A stretch of DNA of 64,000 bases, taken from the IMG/VR virus record IMGVR_UViG_3300046804_003469, positions 124,001 to 188,000 of that record. One strand, 5' to 3'. Of this stretch, positions 10,465 to 21,648 are shown piece after piece; positions within the stretch are counted from its first letter, which is position 1, and each line of letters starts with the position of its first letter. This DNA comes from a virus. Below the pieces are notes generated by a model, which made no database searches, was not told where the DNA came from, and saw only the letters and a program-made list of their open reading frames with translations. The position numbers were made by a program, and so were the translations under genes.

Positions 10465-12105
10465 ATGTCTAAATTGGGAATAAACACTGGTTCTGTTCCA
10501 AATGATGGTACTGGTGATACTTTATTGAGTGGTGCTGTAAAAATAAATACGAACTTTAATGAAATTTATAGTTCAATAGGAGATGGTTCGAATCTTGTTG
10601 TTGGTGTAGGAAAAACTGTTTTATCAATTTTACTATCTGGTAATGTTGGTGTAGGTTCTACTATACCAGCATCCAAATTGGATGTTTCTGGTAATATAAA
10701 TGGAAGTTCTATTTCTATAGGAAATACACAAATTGTCAGTGGTTCTTTCCAACTTAAAAACATTGCTTCTCTTGACTCCACTACAATTTCTACAATTGAA
10801 AACGCAATTACTCTTGCACCAAATACATTTACAGATTTGAATATAACTGGAATATCAACCTTTATTAATGGCCCTGTTTTAATTGGTGGAGGAAGTTCAA
10901 CTGGGAATGCCGCAACTGTTCTTCAAATTTCTGGAATTAATAGTAGTGTTTATGTTGGTGGAAATATTGGTATTGGAACCATAAATCCATCAAGAAGGGT
11001 TCAAGTTGCTGGTGATGCTTCAACAAATCAGTTTAACGCATCGATATCAATTACAAATACCAATAGTGCTGGATATGGAGCTTATTATGGTTTAAACGCT
11101 ACTTCAATTTCTTCTGGACGTGATTGGAGACTGGTTAGCAATGGATTATCAGATTCTGCAGGGGTTGGTAAATTTTCAATTCTCGATGTTTCTGCTGGAA
11201 GAGATAGATTAGTTATTGATAGTTCTGGAAATATTGGCATTTCATCTTTAAGTCCTTCATCGAAACTTACTGTATCTGGTGATGTTTTTATTACTGGTGT
11301 TGTAACTGCAACATCTTTTATTGGATTAACCACAGTTGCAACTAGTGTAATAGGTGGTATTGCTTCAGTAACACAGTTAAATGTAACTGGTATTGGAACT
11401 ATTAGTAATTTAAGCGGCACTACCTTTAATTACTCTTCAGGATTCATTAATGCTGGTGTAGTAACCAATATTAGTGGTACTACTTTAAATTATCCTTCAG
11501 GGTTCATTAATGCTGGTGTTGTTACTACAATTACTGGAGTAAATTTAAATTATTCTGGATTATCTACATTTACAGGTCCTGTAGTAATTGGTGGTGGTAA
11601 TTCAACAGGAATTACTTCATCAGTTCTTCAACTTGTTGGTATTAACTCAAATGCTTACATTGGTGGTAACTTAGGTATAGGTATTTCATATACTACATTA
11701 CCATTGCAAGTTGTTGGTATAGTATCAGCAACAACCGTTAGAGATGGTATTGGAACTATTAGAACAATACCACAAAACGCACAATCTTCTGGTGGAATTT
11801 ATACTGCTACCAGTTCTGATGTTGGAAAACATATTTCAATATCTTCTGGAATTGGAGTTAGTATTAATGCTGGTACTTTCTCAATTGGTGATGTTTTTTA
11901 CGTTTTCAATAATACTACTGGAACTATTACTATTGGTGCAGGTGCTGGTGTATCAATATTCTTAAGTGGAAACTACAACCCTGGTACTGGTATTAGAACT
12001 ATGATGTCGAGAGCACTTGCCACTGTTTTGTGTGTTAATAACAATACATTTGTTGCTGGTGCTCTTGCTGGAGCAGCAACAACAGCAAATGCTCCAATTG
12101 CATAA
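10465..12105 (+). CDS. repeat-rich tail-fibre-like structural protein
   Basis: This 546-residue protein opens with LGINTGSVPNDGTGDTLLSG and a following INTNFNEIY block, an N-terminal signature I associate with cyanophage virion proteins. The rest is low-complexity beta repeats. A GPVLIGGG..STG..........GIN.....GGN.GIG unit occurs twice (nt about 10870-10980 and 11575-11690), and a 20-residue GTT.NY.SGFINAGVVT unit is repeated in tandem near 11401-11555. The C-terminal part (after residue 440) resembles a small beta domain. It lies between the giant YHYH gene and gp8, so it is probably a fibre or baseplate appendage. Host-recognition function is inference from context and composition. Confidence 0.75.
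   Translation: MSKLGINTGSVPNDGTGDTLLSGAVKINTNFNEIYSSIGDGSNLVVGVGKTVLSILLSGNVGVGSTIPASKLDVSGNINGSSISIGNTQIVSGSFQLKNIASLDSTTISTIENAITLAPNTFTDLNITGISTFINGPVLIGGGSSTGNAATVLQISGINSSVYVGGNIGIGTINPSRRVQVAGDASTNQFNASISITNTNSAGYGAYYGLNATSISSGRDWRLVSNGLSDSAGVGKFSILDVSAGRDRLVIDSSGNIGISSLSPSSKLTVSGDVFITGVVTATSFIGLTTVATSVIGGIASVTQLNVTGIGTISNLSGTTFNYSSGFINAGVVTNISGTTLNYPSGFINAGVVTTITGVNLNYSGLSTFTGPVVIGGGNSTGITSSVLQLVGINSNAYIGGNLGIGISYTTLPLQVVGIVSATTVRDGIGTIRTIPQNAQSSGGIYTATSSDVGKHISISSGIGVSINAGTFSIGDVFYVFNNTTGTITIGAGAGVSIFLSGNYNPGTGIRTMMSRALATVLCVNNNTFVAGALAGAATTANAPIA
11401..11555 (+). repeat. 60-bp tandem repeat inside fibre-like gene
   Basis: Two near-identical 60-base units align from 11409 and 11469, followed by a degraded partial third unit. 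Each encodes a 20-residue segment with the core SGFINAGVVT. The repeat keeps the reading frame. Confidence 0.8.
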
Positions 12106-12125
12106 TAATTATCAGTTCACATTTA

Positions 12126-12136
12126 ATAAATAAATA
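12126..12136 (+). promoter_or_regulatory. candidate late promoter before gp8
   Basis: Two overlapping ATAAATA heptamers (12126 and 12130) lie 12-16 bases before the gp8 ATG at 12148, in the position expected for a T4-type late promoter. Confidence 0.5.
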
Positions 12137-12147
12137 AAAAACCCAAA

Positions 12148-13701
12148 ATGTCTGCAATTATAACTGATCAATTAAGAATTTTGAATGCGAGTAACTTTGT
12201 CGCTGCTGCAACTTCATCGTACAATTCATATTATACATTTGTTGGTTTACCAAATGCTTCAGATTATCAATCTGATTGGAATGTAAACCCACCAGCACCA
12301 AAGGATAGTTTTGATCAAGAAAATGATTATTGGGATACTATAGTTGGATTGAAAAAAATTAAACCAGAAGATGTTAAACAAGTTATTAGAAAAATAACTT
12401 GGACTTCTGGAACTGTTTATGATATGTATAGACATGATATTACGAGAACTAATACATCAAAACCTTCAAATTCTACAAATCTTTATTCTGCCAATTATTA
12501 TGTAATGAATAAAGATTATAGGGTTTATATTTGCCTCTATAATGGAATAACACCAGAAAATCCTTCAGGAAAACCATCAATTGATGAACCAACATTTGTT
12601 GATTTAGAACCAAGAGCAGCAGGAACTAGTGGTGATGGATATATTTGGAAATATCTTTATACAATCAATCCTTCAGATATTGTAAAATTTGATTCTGTTA
12701 ATTTTATGCCAGTTCCATCAGACTGGTATACAAATATTCAAAATACTCCAATTATAGACAATGCAAAATATAGTGGTCAGATAAAGATAGTTACTATAAA
12801 AAATCGTGGAGTTGGACTTGGAACTGCTGGAGTAACTTATACTGGTGTTCCAATCAGTGGAGATGGATCTGGAGGGCAGGCAACTATCGTTATAAACAAT
12901 GATTCAAAAGTTCAATCTATTACAGTTACGAATGGTGGTTCTGGATATACTTATGGAACTGTAGATTTGATTGCTGGCAACGTTCCAACTGGCACAGTAA
13001 CACCGACTTTTGATGTAATTATTCCACCCAAAGGTGGTCATGGCGCAAACATTTATAGAGAACTTGGAGCATTTAATGTTTTAGTATTTTCTAGAATTGA
13101 AAATGATATACAAAATCCAGATTTTATTACTGGTAATCAAGTTTCAAGAATAGGTATTGTTCAAAATCCACAAGCATATAATTCTACAAATCTTTTGACT
13201 TCCGAAAAAGCAAGTAATTTATATGCAATCAAATTTAGTCAGACTAACTTCGATACAACTACATTTACATCAGATTCCTTTATTACTCAAACAGTTTCTA
13301 CTGGTGTTACTGCTGTTGGAAGAGTGGCTTCATATGATCAGAATACTGGGGTTTTGAAATATTGGCAAGATAGAACCCTTGTAGGATTTAATTCAGATGG
13401 AACACAAAATCCATCTTCATCATATGGATTAAAAATGGTTAGATTTACAAATAGTGTTGGGGTAGGTGGTTCTACAACCATAATTGGTGGATCAAGAAAT
13501 TTAAATATTGACACTACTTTTAGTGGTATTAGTACGGTAATAAATAACAATACATATTATCTTGGTCAATCTTTTACAAATGGTTTATCTAATCCAGAAG
13601 TACAAAAATATTCTGGAAATATAATTTATATTGATAATAGACCATCTGTTCTAAGATCAGTAAATCAAAAAGAAGATATTAAAGTTATTTTGCAATTCTA
13701 A
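12148..13701 (+). CDS. gp8: baseplate wedge subunit gp8
   Basis: A homologue of T4 gp8, part of the baseplate wedge. The N-terminal IITDQLRILNASNF and a GDGYIWKYLYTINPSD block (about residues 165-180) match the T4 GDGYVWEYLFEIPPD region. The C-terminus SGNIIYIDNRPSVLR aligns with T4 SGEMIYMENRPPIIM and ends in a similar ILQF. At 517 residues it is much longer than T4 gp8 (334). The extra length includes a glycine-rich beta insert around residues 215-290 with VTNGGSGYTYG, the same repeat type found in gp14 and the giant protein. It is followed after 6 bases by the DUF4815 gene. Confidence 0.9.
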   Translation: MSAIITDQLRILNASNFVAAATSSYNSYYTFVGLPNASDYQSDWNVNPPAPKDSFDQENDYWDTIVGLKKIKPEDVKQVIRKITWTSGTVYDMYRHDITRTNTSKPSNSTNLYSANYYVMNKDYRVYICLYNGITPENPSGKPSIDEPTFVDLEPRAAGTSGDGYIWKYLYTINPSDIVKFDSVNFMPVPSDWYTNIQNTPIIDNAKYSGQIKIVTIKNRGVGLGTAGVTYTGVPISGDGSGGQATIVINNDSKVQSITVTNGGSGYTYGTVDLIAGNVPTGTVTPTFDVIIPPKGGHGANIYRELGAFNVLVFSRIENDIQNPDFITGNQVSRIGIVQNPQAYNSTNLLTSEKASNLYAIKFSQTNFDTTTFTSDSFITQTVSTGVTAVGRVASYDQNTGVLKYWQDRTLVGFNSDGTQNPSSSYGLKMVRFTNSVGVGGSTTIIGGSRNLNIDTTFSGISTVINNNTYYLGQSFTNGLSNPEVQKYSGNIIYIDNRPSVLRSVNQKEDIKVILQF

Positions 13702-13707
13702 AGAATT

Positions 13708-16700
13708 ATGCCACAACATACAGATCTCAACGTTTCTCCTTATTTTGATGATTTTGATCCAAAAAAGAACTATCACAAAGTTCTGTTTAAACCTGGATAT
13801 CCAGTACAAGCTAGAGAATTAACTACTCTACAATCAATTTTTCAAAATCAAATTGAATCTTTTGGAAAAAATATCTTCAAAGAAGGATCTGTTGTAATTC
13901 CAGGTCAAACAAAATATGATGCTTCGGTTTTTGCAGTTCAAGTTGAATCTGAATATAATGGAGTTCCTATTTCATTATATCTCAACGGACTGGTTGGAAA
14001 AAGACTTAAAGGATCTATAAGTGGTGTTTCTGCTGAAGTTGTTTATGTTTTATCAAAATCAGATTCTGATAGGAATAAAGATACCATTTATTTGAGATTT
14101 TATGAAAGTGGTGGTGCTGATTTAAAAAATAAAGTTTTTTCGAATGGTGAGACATTAACTCTTTTGAGTGCATTTAAATATAACGGCATATCTTTTAATA
14201 AAGGACAGGGAATTTGCAATACTATCGCAAATGATGCGATGCAAAAAGGTTCTTTGTTTAGTGTAACTGATGGGGTATATTTTGTACGTGGATTTTTTGT
14301 AAACGTAGTAGCACAAACAATAATTTTAGATCAATATTCATCAAAACCAAATTACAAAGTAGGTTTTAATGTCATTGAATCGGTTGTAACTGCTGATGAA
14401 GATCAAAGTTTATATGATAATGCTCAAGGATTTTCAAACTATGCTGCTCCTGGAGCAGATAGATTTAAGATAGAACTAGAACTGTCTAAAAAACCATTAA
14501 CAGATACTGATACTCAAAATTTTGTAGAGATTTTTAGAGTTACTGACGGAAAAACCCAATCTTATCAAAAAAATCCTCAATATGCATTGATACGTGATGA
14601 AATGGCCAGAAGAGTGTATGATCAATCTGGTGACTTTTTTGTTAGACCTTTTTCATTATTTGTTCGTGATTGTTTAAATGATAGAGTATTAAGTAATGGA
14701 TTATATTATGAAAATCAATTAACTATGAGTAATAATAAACCATCTGAAGATAAGATGATTTATGAAATAGGTTCTGGTAAAGCCTATGTTAATGGATATG
14801 ATGTTGAAACTTTATCTGCAAAGATGATAGATGTTCCCAAAACAAGAACAACTAAAACACTTAAGAATCAACAAGTAACATTTAATGCTGGTTTATTGGC
14901 ATATGTAAATAATGTTTATGGTTCTCCAACTATTGGACTTGGTAACGGTGTTGTAGTTAGTCTTATGGATAGTAGGGTTGGAACTAATCCTACTGTTTCT
15001 ACTGGTTCTACAATTGGTATTGCTAGAGTTTATGATTATATTCCAGAAGCTGGATATTTTAATGATTCTAGCAGAATTTTAATGCGACTGTATGATATTC
15101 AAACATATACTAAAATACAGTTAACAACACCAATTACTTTACAATCTCCAGCATACATTGAAGGAGTTAGAAGTAACGCTAGTGGTTTCTTAGTTTCAAG
15201 TGTTTCCTCATCTGCAAATTTAACACTTTATGAAACTAATGGAGCATTTTTAGTTAATGAACCTATAAGAATTAATGGTATTGATAATGGACGTTTAATA
15301 TATTCAGTTACTGACTATCGTATTGGAGATATTAAATCTTTATATTCAAATACTGGAGTAAGTAATGGATTTACTGCAGATTTGGTATTAAATTCTAAAA
15401 AATTAATCGCAACTCCTGGAACTAATTTTCAGATAACCGCAAGATCAAGTGCCACTTCAAATGGAATTAGCACGGTTACAGCAGGTCTTGGCACAGATTT
15501 TATTAACACGATAAGAGCAGGAGATATTATTACTTATAGCGGTTTATCAACTACTGGTGATCCAATATACAATAAAGTTGTTTCTATTAGTGCTGGTGGA
15601 AACTCATTCACAATCGCTCCAGTTGCCACAGTTTTAGGAGTTTGTGATGGTGCTCTTCCATCAACAAACACTACAGTATCTAACATTAATAGACTTAGTA
15701 CAAATATACAAAATAAAAATTCATCATTATTAACTCCAATTAAAAATGAAAATATATCTTCAATTAATATTGAAGATAATGAATTATCTCAAAGAAGATT
15801 TTATGGATCAGTTCCTCTTTCTGGAGATTCTTTAACTGTTACTATTTCGGATCCTGATATTTATTTTGATGCTTTTTCTGCAGATAGATTTTTCATTACT
15901 TATGATACTGGAAAAATAGAATATTTGACTTTTGACAAATATTCTTTGGATACTTCAGGAAAACAACTTCAATTCATTGGATTAACAAATACAAACGGGG
16001 CAAGTTATGCTGATGTAATTACTACCGTTAAAAATTTAAAACCAAATTCAAAAATCAAAAAATTAAATAGAGCATCAAGTATTGTTATTGATGGTTCTAT
16101 TAATCAAGCTTCTGGAATTGGAGCAACTACACTAAATGATGGACTTACTTATACAAATATCTATGGTTTAAGAATTCAAGATGAACAAATTAGTTTAAAT
16201 GTTCCAGATGTAATTAATGTTCTTGCAATTTATGAGTCTACAAGTGTAGCAGAACCATCTCTTCCTAAAATAGTTTGCACTGGATTTACTGGATCACAAA
16301 ATTCAGCAAAAGATTTTGTGGTTGGAGAACACATTAATGGTGAAAGTTCTGGATCTGTAGGTCTCATAACAAAAATAATTGATGCTTCTACAATAGAATT
16401 CATATATTTAAATAATACACAATTTGTAGAGAATGAGGTTGTTTCTGGAACAGATTCAAAAACTAAAGGAATTGTTATTTCCAAACTACTTGGTGATAAA
16501 AACATCACTCAAAACTTTACTCTCGAACATGGTTATACTGATACTTATTATGATTTTTCTAGAATAATAAGAAAAGAAGGTGTTGCATCTCCTTCAAGAA
16601 AAATAAAAGTAATATTCCAGAATTATACTATTGATTCTACAGATACTGGCGAATTTATGTCAGTAAACAGTTATCCAGCATCTACATTCAAACATGATAT

Positions 16701-19700
16701 CCCATATGTCGAAAATGATCGTAGAAGATTAACAGATTATATTGACATAAGACCAAGAGTAGCTCCATATACTCCATCACAATATTCTCCTTTCGAATTC
16801 CAATCAAGAAATTTTGGTGCTGCTGGTCAATACTCCACATATACAATTGCTCCAGGAGAAAACATTATTCTTGGATATTCATACTATCTCCCAAGAATTG
16901 ATAGAGTTTATTTAACTCCATCAGGAAATTTTGAAATTAGTAGAGGAGTTCCAGCGGATAATCCAAAAGTTCCAGAAATAAAGGCAAATTGTTTAGATAT
17001 TGCTACTATACATATTCCCCCATATGTTTTTAACACCAAGAGTGTTGTTGTGGATATGGCGGAACATAAAAGATATACTATGAAAGATATTTCTGAACTG
17101 GAAAATAGAATTGAGAGAGTTGAAAGATTTACTACTCTAACAAGTTTAGAAAATAAAACTGAAAACTTCAAAATTAAAGACGCAGAAACGGGATTAGATC
17201 GTTTTAAATGTGGATTTTTTGTAGACAATTTTAGTACTACTACATATCAAGAAACTAATAATCCTCTGTTTAGATCTTGTATTGATACTGTATCTTCAAC
17301 ATTAAGACCTCCTCATCGCAGTACAAAATTAGATCTTCAATTAGGATCGGAAGCAATTTCAGGAATTGGTTCTACATATTTACCAAACTTAGATCATTCA
17401 CATGTTACTGATTTAGGATCTCCTGGAGTAAGAAAAACTGGAGATTTAATTACTTTAAATTATACCGAAAAAACATATTATGAACAACTTGTAGCAACAA
17501 GAAGTGAATATATTACTCCATTTTTGGTTAGGTTCTGGCAAGGATCTATACAACTGTTTCCTCCAGCAGATACTTGGCATGATGAATTATCAATTACAGT
17601 TCCAATTACAGTAACAAATACAACACAGGGAGTAGCACCTCCAGTAAAAAATGTTACAGTAACAAATAATGTAACTGTTGGAACTCCAGTAAATACTAAA
17701 TTACCAGTAGGTCAAACAGGTACTCAACCATTCGATTGGATTGCTAATGCAAGATCTGTTTTAAATACAATTGGTAAGCAAAAAGCATGGGGAGGTTCAA
17801 CACAAGGCGGTCTTCTTCAAGAAACTTGGAGAGGTGAGGTAACAAAAGTTACAGATAATAATATTCATTTAGTTTTTACAAATAGGTTCTTTAATACAAC
17901 TGGCGAATCAATTATTAGAAAAATACTTCCTCCAGATGTAGCCGATCAATATATTAATAAAATTAAATCTGGTGCAAAAGATCTTTCAACCACAGTTATT
18001 GATTTTGCTCCCCCAAAACAAACAACAACAACTACACAATCAACAAACGTTTCAACTACATTCACTCCACAACCTCCACAAATAACAGAAACAGTCACCC
18101 AATCAGTTTCGCATTACACACAACCAATTCGTTTCTTAAGAAGTAGAAACATTGAATTTGATGCCAAATCTTTAAGACCTGTTACAAGATTTTATCCATT
18201 TTTCCAAGGAATTGATGTAAGTAAGTATATTGTTCCAAAACTTTTAGAAATCAAAATGATTTCAGGAAAGTTTCAAGTTGGAGAAAAAGTTGTAAGTGAT
18301 GCTCATTTCTTAACAAATAGAGTAGCATTTAGATTGTGTACTCCAAATCATAAATTTGGACCTTTTAATAATCCAACTCAAAAATATAATTATCTCCCAT
18401 ACACACAACAAACTTTCCCAACAACCTATTCAGAATCATCTACTTTTTTAAATGTAGATACTTTATCAATGCAACTTCAATCAGAAACTCAATATTATGG
18501 TTCAGTTGCAATTGGAATGAGATTGATTGGACAATCATCAAAAGCGGTTGCAGAAATTACAAATATTCGTTTAGTTTCTGACAGTAATGGAAGATTAATT
18601 GGATCTTTATTTGTTCCAGATCCTTCAACAGTTGGAAACCCCAAGTGGATTAACGGTGAAAATACATTCACAGTAAGTGATTTACCAACACTACAACCAC
18701 CTGTTCCAGCACCAAATGAAATCATTGCAAACACTGTAGGATCACAAAGTTCTGCTAGTGCTGATTTCCATTCTGAGGCATGGTCTAATGTTACTGAAAC
18801 TGACATAATCACTACTAGAAATGTAGTGATTATTCCTCCACAAAAAGTTGTTACTACAACAATTACTAATACTACAACTTATGGAACAGGAACTAATGCT
18901 ACTACTAAATTTAGCGCGTCATCATTTGACCCACTTGCAGAGTCTTTCATTGTTAATGAACAAAACGGAATATTTTTAACTTCTGTCGATATTTTCTTTG
19001 AAACTAAAGATGAATCAGTACCAGTAACTTTACAAATCAGACCTATGGATGCTGGTGTTCCAAGTAATACTATCATTCCTTTCTCTGAAGTTACTTTAAA
19101 TCCTGATTTAGTCGGATTATCAACAAATGGTTCCAAATCTACTAGATTTACTTTCCCATCACCAGTTTATTTGAGCGGATCAACTCAACAGTCCATAAGA
19201 CAAGCACCAGTTGCAAATGCTCAACCAAAAGAATATTCTGTAGTTTTACTCTCGGCAAGTCCAAATTATCGTGTGTTTGTTTCTAGATTAGGTGAAAAAG
19301 ATCTTTTAACTGGAGTAACTTTAAACGCACAACCAAGTTTAGGATCTTTATTTAAGTCACAAGAAGGTTCTACTTGGACTCCATCACAATTAGAAGATTT
19401 GAAGTTTAGATTAAATAAAGCAAGTTTTGTGAAAGAAGGATTAGTAAGATTCTTCAATCCAGTTCTTTCATATAAGAATAAAAAAGTTGCAGTTACTGGA
19501 TCTAATCATTCATTATGTTTATCGAAAACTATTGTAGTTGGTCTTGGATCTACAGGTATTGATCCTAATGTTGGATTAGGTGTATCAATTATGCAAGATT
19601 CTGCTACTGCTAATTTGGTAGGACTTGCTGGAAGTGTTACTGATTTGTCAGTGGTTAATGCTGGAACTGGATATACTAATGGAACATTTAATAATATCTC

Positions 19701-21417
19701 ATTAATTACAGAAACTGGTTATGGAAAAGGAGCAACAGCAAATATTGTAGTTGCATCAAATAAAGTAACAAGTGCAACTGTTGTAAATAGTGGAACTGGA
19801 TATGAGGTAGGAGATTCATTAAAACTCCCAAGAATTGGTAATAATATTGGATTTGGAGGACAATTAGTAGTCACTTCGATAGGATCAACTAATACATTTG
19901 TACTTGGAAATGTACAAGGTCAATTTAAAGTGGGAATTTCTACATTATTCTATACAGATTATCTTGGTATTACGACTTATGTTGGTGCTGGAGTAAGCAT
20001 AACGAGCATCTTTGAAGATCAATTTGAAGATGGATTGCATATGAAGATTACTCATCCAAATCATGGAATGCACTCTCCATCCAATTTAGTTCAAATTACT
20101 GATTTTAGACCAAATGTTGAAGATAATTTTGCAAAAACAACAGCAAATATTACATCTTCAGAACAAACAACAATTCAAGTTGATTCTACTGCTGGTTTTG
20201 AAACATTTGAGGGTCTTCCAGTAAGCGCATCTAATCCAGGTTATGTTATAATTGGACATGAAGTTATAAAATATACTTCATATTCTTCAACTACTTTGAC
20301 AAATTTAACGAGAGCAATTGATGGAACTGTATCTCATCCATATAATTCTGGAGTTCCAGTTTATAAGTATGAATTTAATGGTGTTTCTCTCAGAAGAATT
20401 AATAAAATTCACGATCTTGGAGAAGTTTCTAATCCATTAGTTCATCCTACTACCCTTGATGATTATTACATCAAAGTAAGTATGGCCGCAACTGATTTCC
20501 AAGGAAATCAAATTGGAAAAGATAGAAGAAATGGTCTTTATTTCACAGAAACATCTCAATCTGGATGTCCTGGAGCTGAAATATCAAGTAATTTCCAGTT
20601 TGAAGCAATCACTCCTACAATTAGAAAAGTTTTACCTCCTGGAACAGTTATAGAACCTAAGATTAGAACAACATCAGCGACAAGTATTGGAGGTAATGAA
20701 ATTTCTTTCGTTGATAAGGGATTTGAAGATATTAAACTGGATCAAATTAATACATTTAAAGATCCAAGAATGGTTTGCTCAAAAGTTAATGAAGATCGCT
20801 ATATGACAGCAAATCCTGGAAATAGATCTTTCTCCATGCAGTTCTATATGACTACAAATAGTTCAGATTTATCTCCAGTAATTGATACTGCATTTACTTC
20901 TGTTCTATTAACAACAAATAGAATTAATGATCCTATTGGAATTCAAACTGCATTATCTTATTCAGAATCTACATTAATTAGATCATTAAATTCAGATCCA
21001 CATGATGCTATTTACATTTCTAAGATAATTAAATTAGATGTTCCAGCAAATTCATTAAAGGTTCTCTTAACTGCAAAGAGAAATACTACAAATGACATTA
21101 GAGTTATGTATAGATTATTCAGAAATGATTCTGCAGCATTGTCTTCAAGTTATCAACTGTTCCCTGGTTATTCTAACTATAAAACTGATGGTTTTGGAAT
21201 TAGAAGAGTAATTGATCCTTCTTTAAATGATGGTTCTGAAGATTTTTATTCGCAACCTTCAGGGGCTATGGAATTTAGAGATTATGAATATACTGCAGAT
21301 AATTTACCCGAATTTAATGCATTCAGTATTAAAATTGTTATGGCAGGAACTAACCAAGCGCAACCACCAGTATTTGCAGATTTAAGAGCAATCGCAACAG
21401 TAAGACCGCAAACATAA
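13708..21417 (+). CDS. DUF4815 virion structural protein
   Basis: This 2569-residue protein begins with an N-terminal block (residues about 10-60) containing YHKVLFKPGYPVQARELTTL, typical of the DUF4815 family in T4-like cyanophages. Later parts include a proline/threonine-rich stretch (about residues 1430-1480), a segment with SFDPLAESFIV (about 1737), a GTGY beta-repeat pair (about 1985-2035) and a module with an IIGHEVIKYT core (about 2145-2225) that recurs in gp15 and the giant protein. It occupies the slot between gp8 and the neck genes, where T4 has genes 9-12 and wac. A baseplate or fibre-anchoring role is inferred. The ATG lies six bases after gp8. Confidence 0.85.
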   Translation: MPQHTDLNVSPYFDDFDPKKNYHKVLFKPGYPVQARELTTLQSIFQNQIESFGKNIFKEGSVVIPGQTKYDASVFAVQVESEYNGVPISLYLNGLVGKRLKGSISGVSAEVVYVLSKSDSDRNKDTIYLRFYESGGADLKNKVFSNGETLTLLSAFKYNGISFNKGQGICNTIANDAMQKGSLFSVTDGVYFVRGFFVNVVAQTIILDQYSSKPNYKVGFNVIESVVTADEDQSLYDNAQGFSNYAAPGADRFKIELELSKKPLTDTDTQNFVEIFRVTDGKTQSYQKNPQYALIRDEMARRVYDQSGDFFVRPFSLFVRDCLNDRVLSNGLYYENQLTMSNNKPSEDKMIYEIGSGKAYVNGYDVETLSAKMIDVPKTRTTKTLKNQQVTFNAGLLAYVNNVYGSPTIGLGNGVVVSLMDSRVGTNPTVSTGSTIGIARVYDYIPEAGYFNDSSRILMRLYDIQTYTKIQLTTPITLQSPAYIEGVRSNASGFLVSSVSSSANLTLYETNGAFLVNEPIRINGIDNGRLIYSVTDYRIGDIKSLYSNTGVSNGFTADLVLNSKKLIATPGTNFQITARSSATSNGISTVTAGLGTDFINTIRAGDIITYSGLSTTGDPIYNKVVSISAGGNSFTIAPVATVLGVCDGALPSTNTTVSNINRLSTNIQNKNSSLLTPIKNENISSINIEDNELSQRRFYGSVPLSGDSLTVTISDPDIYFDAFSADRFFITYDTGKIEYLTFDKYSLDTSGKQLQFIGLTNTNGASYADVITTVKNLKPNSKIKKLNRASSIVIDGSINQASGIGATTLNDGLTYTNIYGLRIQDEQISLNVPDVINVLAIYESTSVAEPSLPKIVCTGFTGSQNSAKDFVVGEHINGESSGSVGLITKIIDASTIEFIYLNNTQFVENEVVSGTDSKTKGIVISKLLGDKNITQNFTLEHGYTDTYYDFSRIIRKEGVASPSRKIKVIFQNYTIDSTDTGEFMSVNSYPASTFKHDIPYVENDRRRLTDYIDIRPRVAPYTPSQYSPFEFQSRNFGAAGQYSTYTIAPGENIILGYSYYLPRIDRVYLTPSGNFEISRGVPADNPKVPEIKANCLDIATIHIPPYVFNTKSVVVDMAEHKRYTMKDISELENRIERVERFTTLTSLENKTENFKIKDAETGLDRFKCGFFVDNFSTTTYQETNNPLFRSCIDTVSSTLRPPHRSTKLDLQLGSEAISGIGSTYLPNLDHSHVTDLGSPGVRKTGDLITLNYTEKTYYEQLVATRSEYITPFLVRFWQGSIQLFPPADTWHDELSITVPITVTNTTQGVAPPVKNVTVTNNVTVGTPVNTKLPVGQTGTQPFDWIANARSVLNTIGKQKAWGGSTQGGLLQETWRGEVTKVTDNNIHLVFTNRFFNTTGESIIRKILPPDVADQYINKIKSGAKDLSTTVIDFAPPKQTTTTTQSTNVSTTFTPQPPQITETVTQSVSHYTQPIRFLRSRNIEFDAKSLRPVTRFYPFFQGIDVSKYIVPKLLEIKMISGKFQVGEKVVSDAHFLTNRVAFRLCTPNHKFGPFNNPTQKYNYLPYTQQTFPTTYSESSTFLNVDTLSMQLQSETQYYGSVAIGMRLIGQSSKAVAEITNIRLVSDSNGRLIGSLFVPDPSTVGNPKWINGENTFTVSDLPTLQPPVPAPNEIIANTVGSQSSASADFHSEAWSNVTETDIITTRNVVIIPPQKVVTTTITNTTTYGTGTNATTKFSASSFDPLAESFIVNEQNGIFLTSVDIFFETKDESVPVTLQIRPMDAGVPSNTIIPFSEVTLNPDLVGLSTNGSKSTRFTFPSPVYLSGSTQQSIRQAPVANAQPKEYSVVLLSASPNYRVFVSRLGEKDLLTGVTLNAQPSLGSLFKSQEGSTWTPSQLEDLKFRLNKASFVKEGLVRFFNPVLSYKNKKVAVTGSNHSLCLSKTIVVGLGSTGIDPNVGLGVSIMQDSATANLVGLAGSVTDLSVVNAGTGYTNGTFNNISLITETGYGKGATANIVVASNKVTSATVVNSGTGYEVGDSLKLPRIGNNIGFGGQLVVTSIGSTNTFVLGNVQGQFKVGISTLFYTDYLGITTYVGAGVSITSIFEDQFEDGLHMKITHPNHGMHSPSNLVQITDFRPNVEDNFAKTTANITSSEQTTIQVDSTAGFETFEGLPVSASNPGYVIIGHEVIKYTSYSSTTLTNLTRAIDGTVSHPYNSGVPVYKYEFNGVSLRRINKIHDLGEVSNPLVHPTTLDDYYIKVSMAATDFQGNQIGKDRRNGLYFTETSQSGCPGAEISSNFQFEAITPTIRKVLPPGTVIEPKIRTTSATSIGGNEISFVDKGFEDIKLDQINTFKDPRMVCSKVNEDRYMTANPGNRSFSMQFYMTTNSSDLSPVIDTAFTSVLLTTNRINDPIGIQTALSYSESTLIRSLNSDPHDAIYISKIIKLDVPANSLKVLLTAKRNTTNDIRVMYRLFRNDSAALSSSYQLFPGYSNYKTDGFGIRRVIDPSLNDGSEDFYSQPSGAMEFRDYEYTADNLPEFNAFSIKIVMAGTNQAQPPVFADLRAIATVRPQT

Positions 21418-21420
21418 TTT

Positions 21421-21648
21421 ATGGAATACATAAAAGTAAAAGATAAAGATCATTTAGTTCGTGATAGTTATTCAAACGCAATTATTAATACTGACATTGA
21501 AGGTTACAATTCCTATATGGAAACTTATAGAATTAAATATAATGAAAAAAAGAGAATTGAAAACTTAGAAAATGATGTAAACTCAATCAAAAGTGATTTG
21601 AATGAAATTAAAGATTTGTTGAGAGGATTATCTAATGGATCCAAATAA
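21421..21648 (+). CDS. small coiled-coil protein, unknown function
   Basis: 75 residues. The C-terminal half (residues 40-70) is a heptad-like charged helix with IENLENDVNSIKSDLNEIKD, suggesting a short coiled coil. It starts 4 bases after the DUF4815 gene and overlaps the next small gene by 14 bases, so it is probably co-translated with the baseplate and neck genes. No family is recognised; a small virion or assembly factor is possible. Confidence 0.7.
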   Translation: MEYIKVKDKDHLVRDSYSNAIINTDIEGYNSYMETYRIKYNEKKRIENLENDVNSIKSDLNEIKDLLRGLSNGSK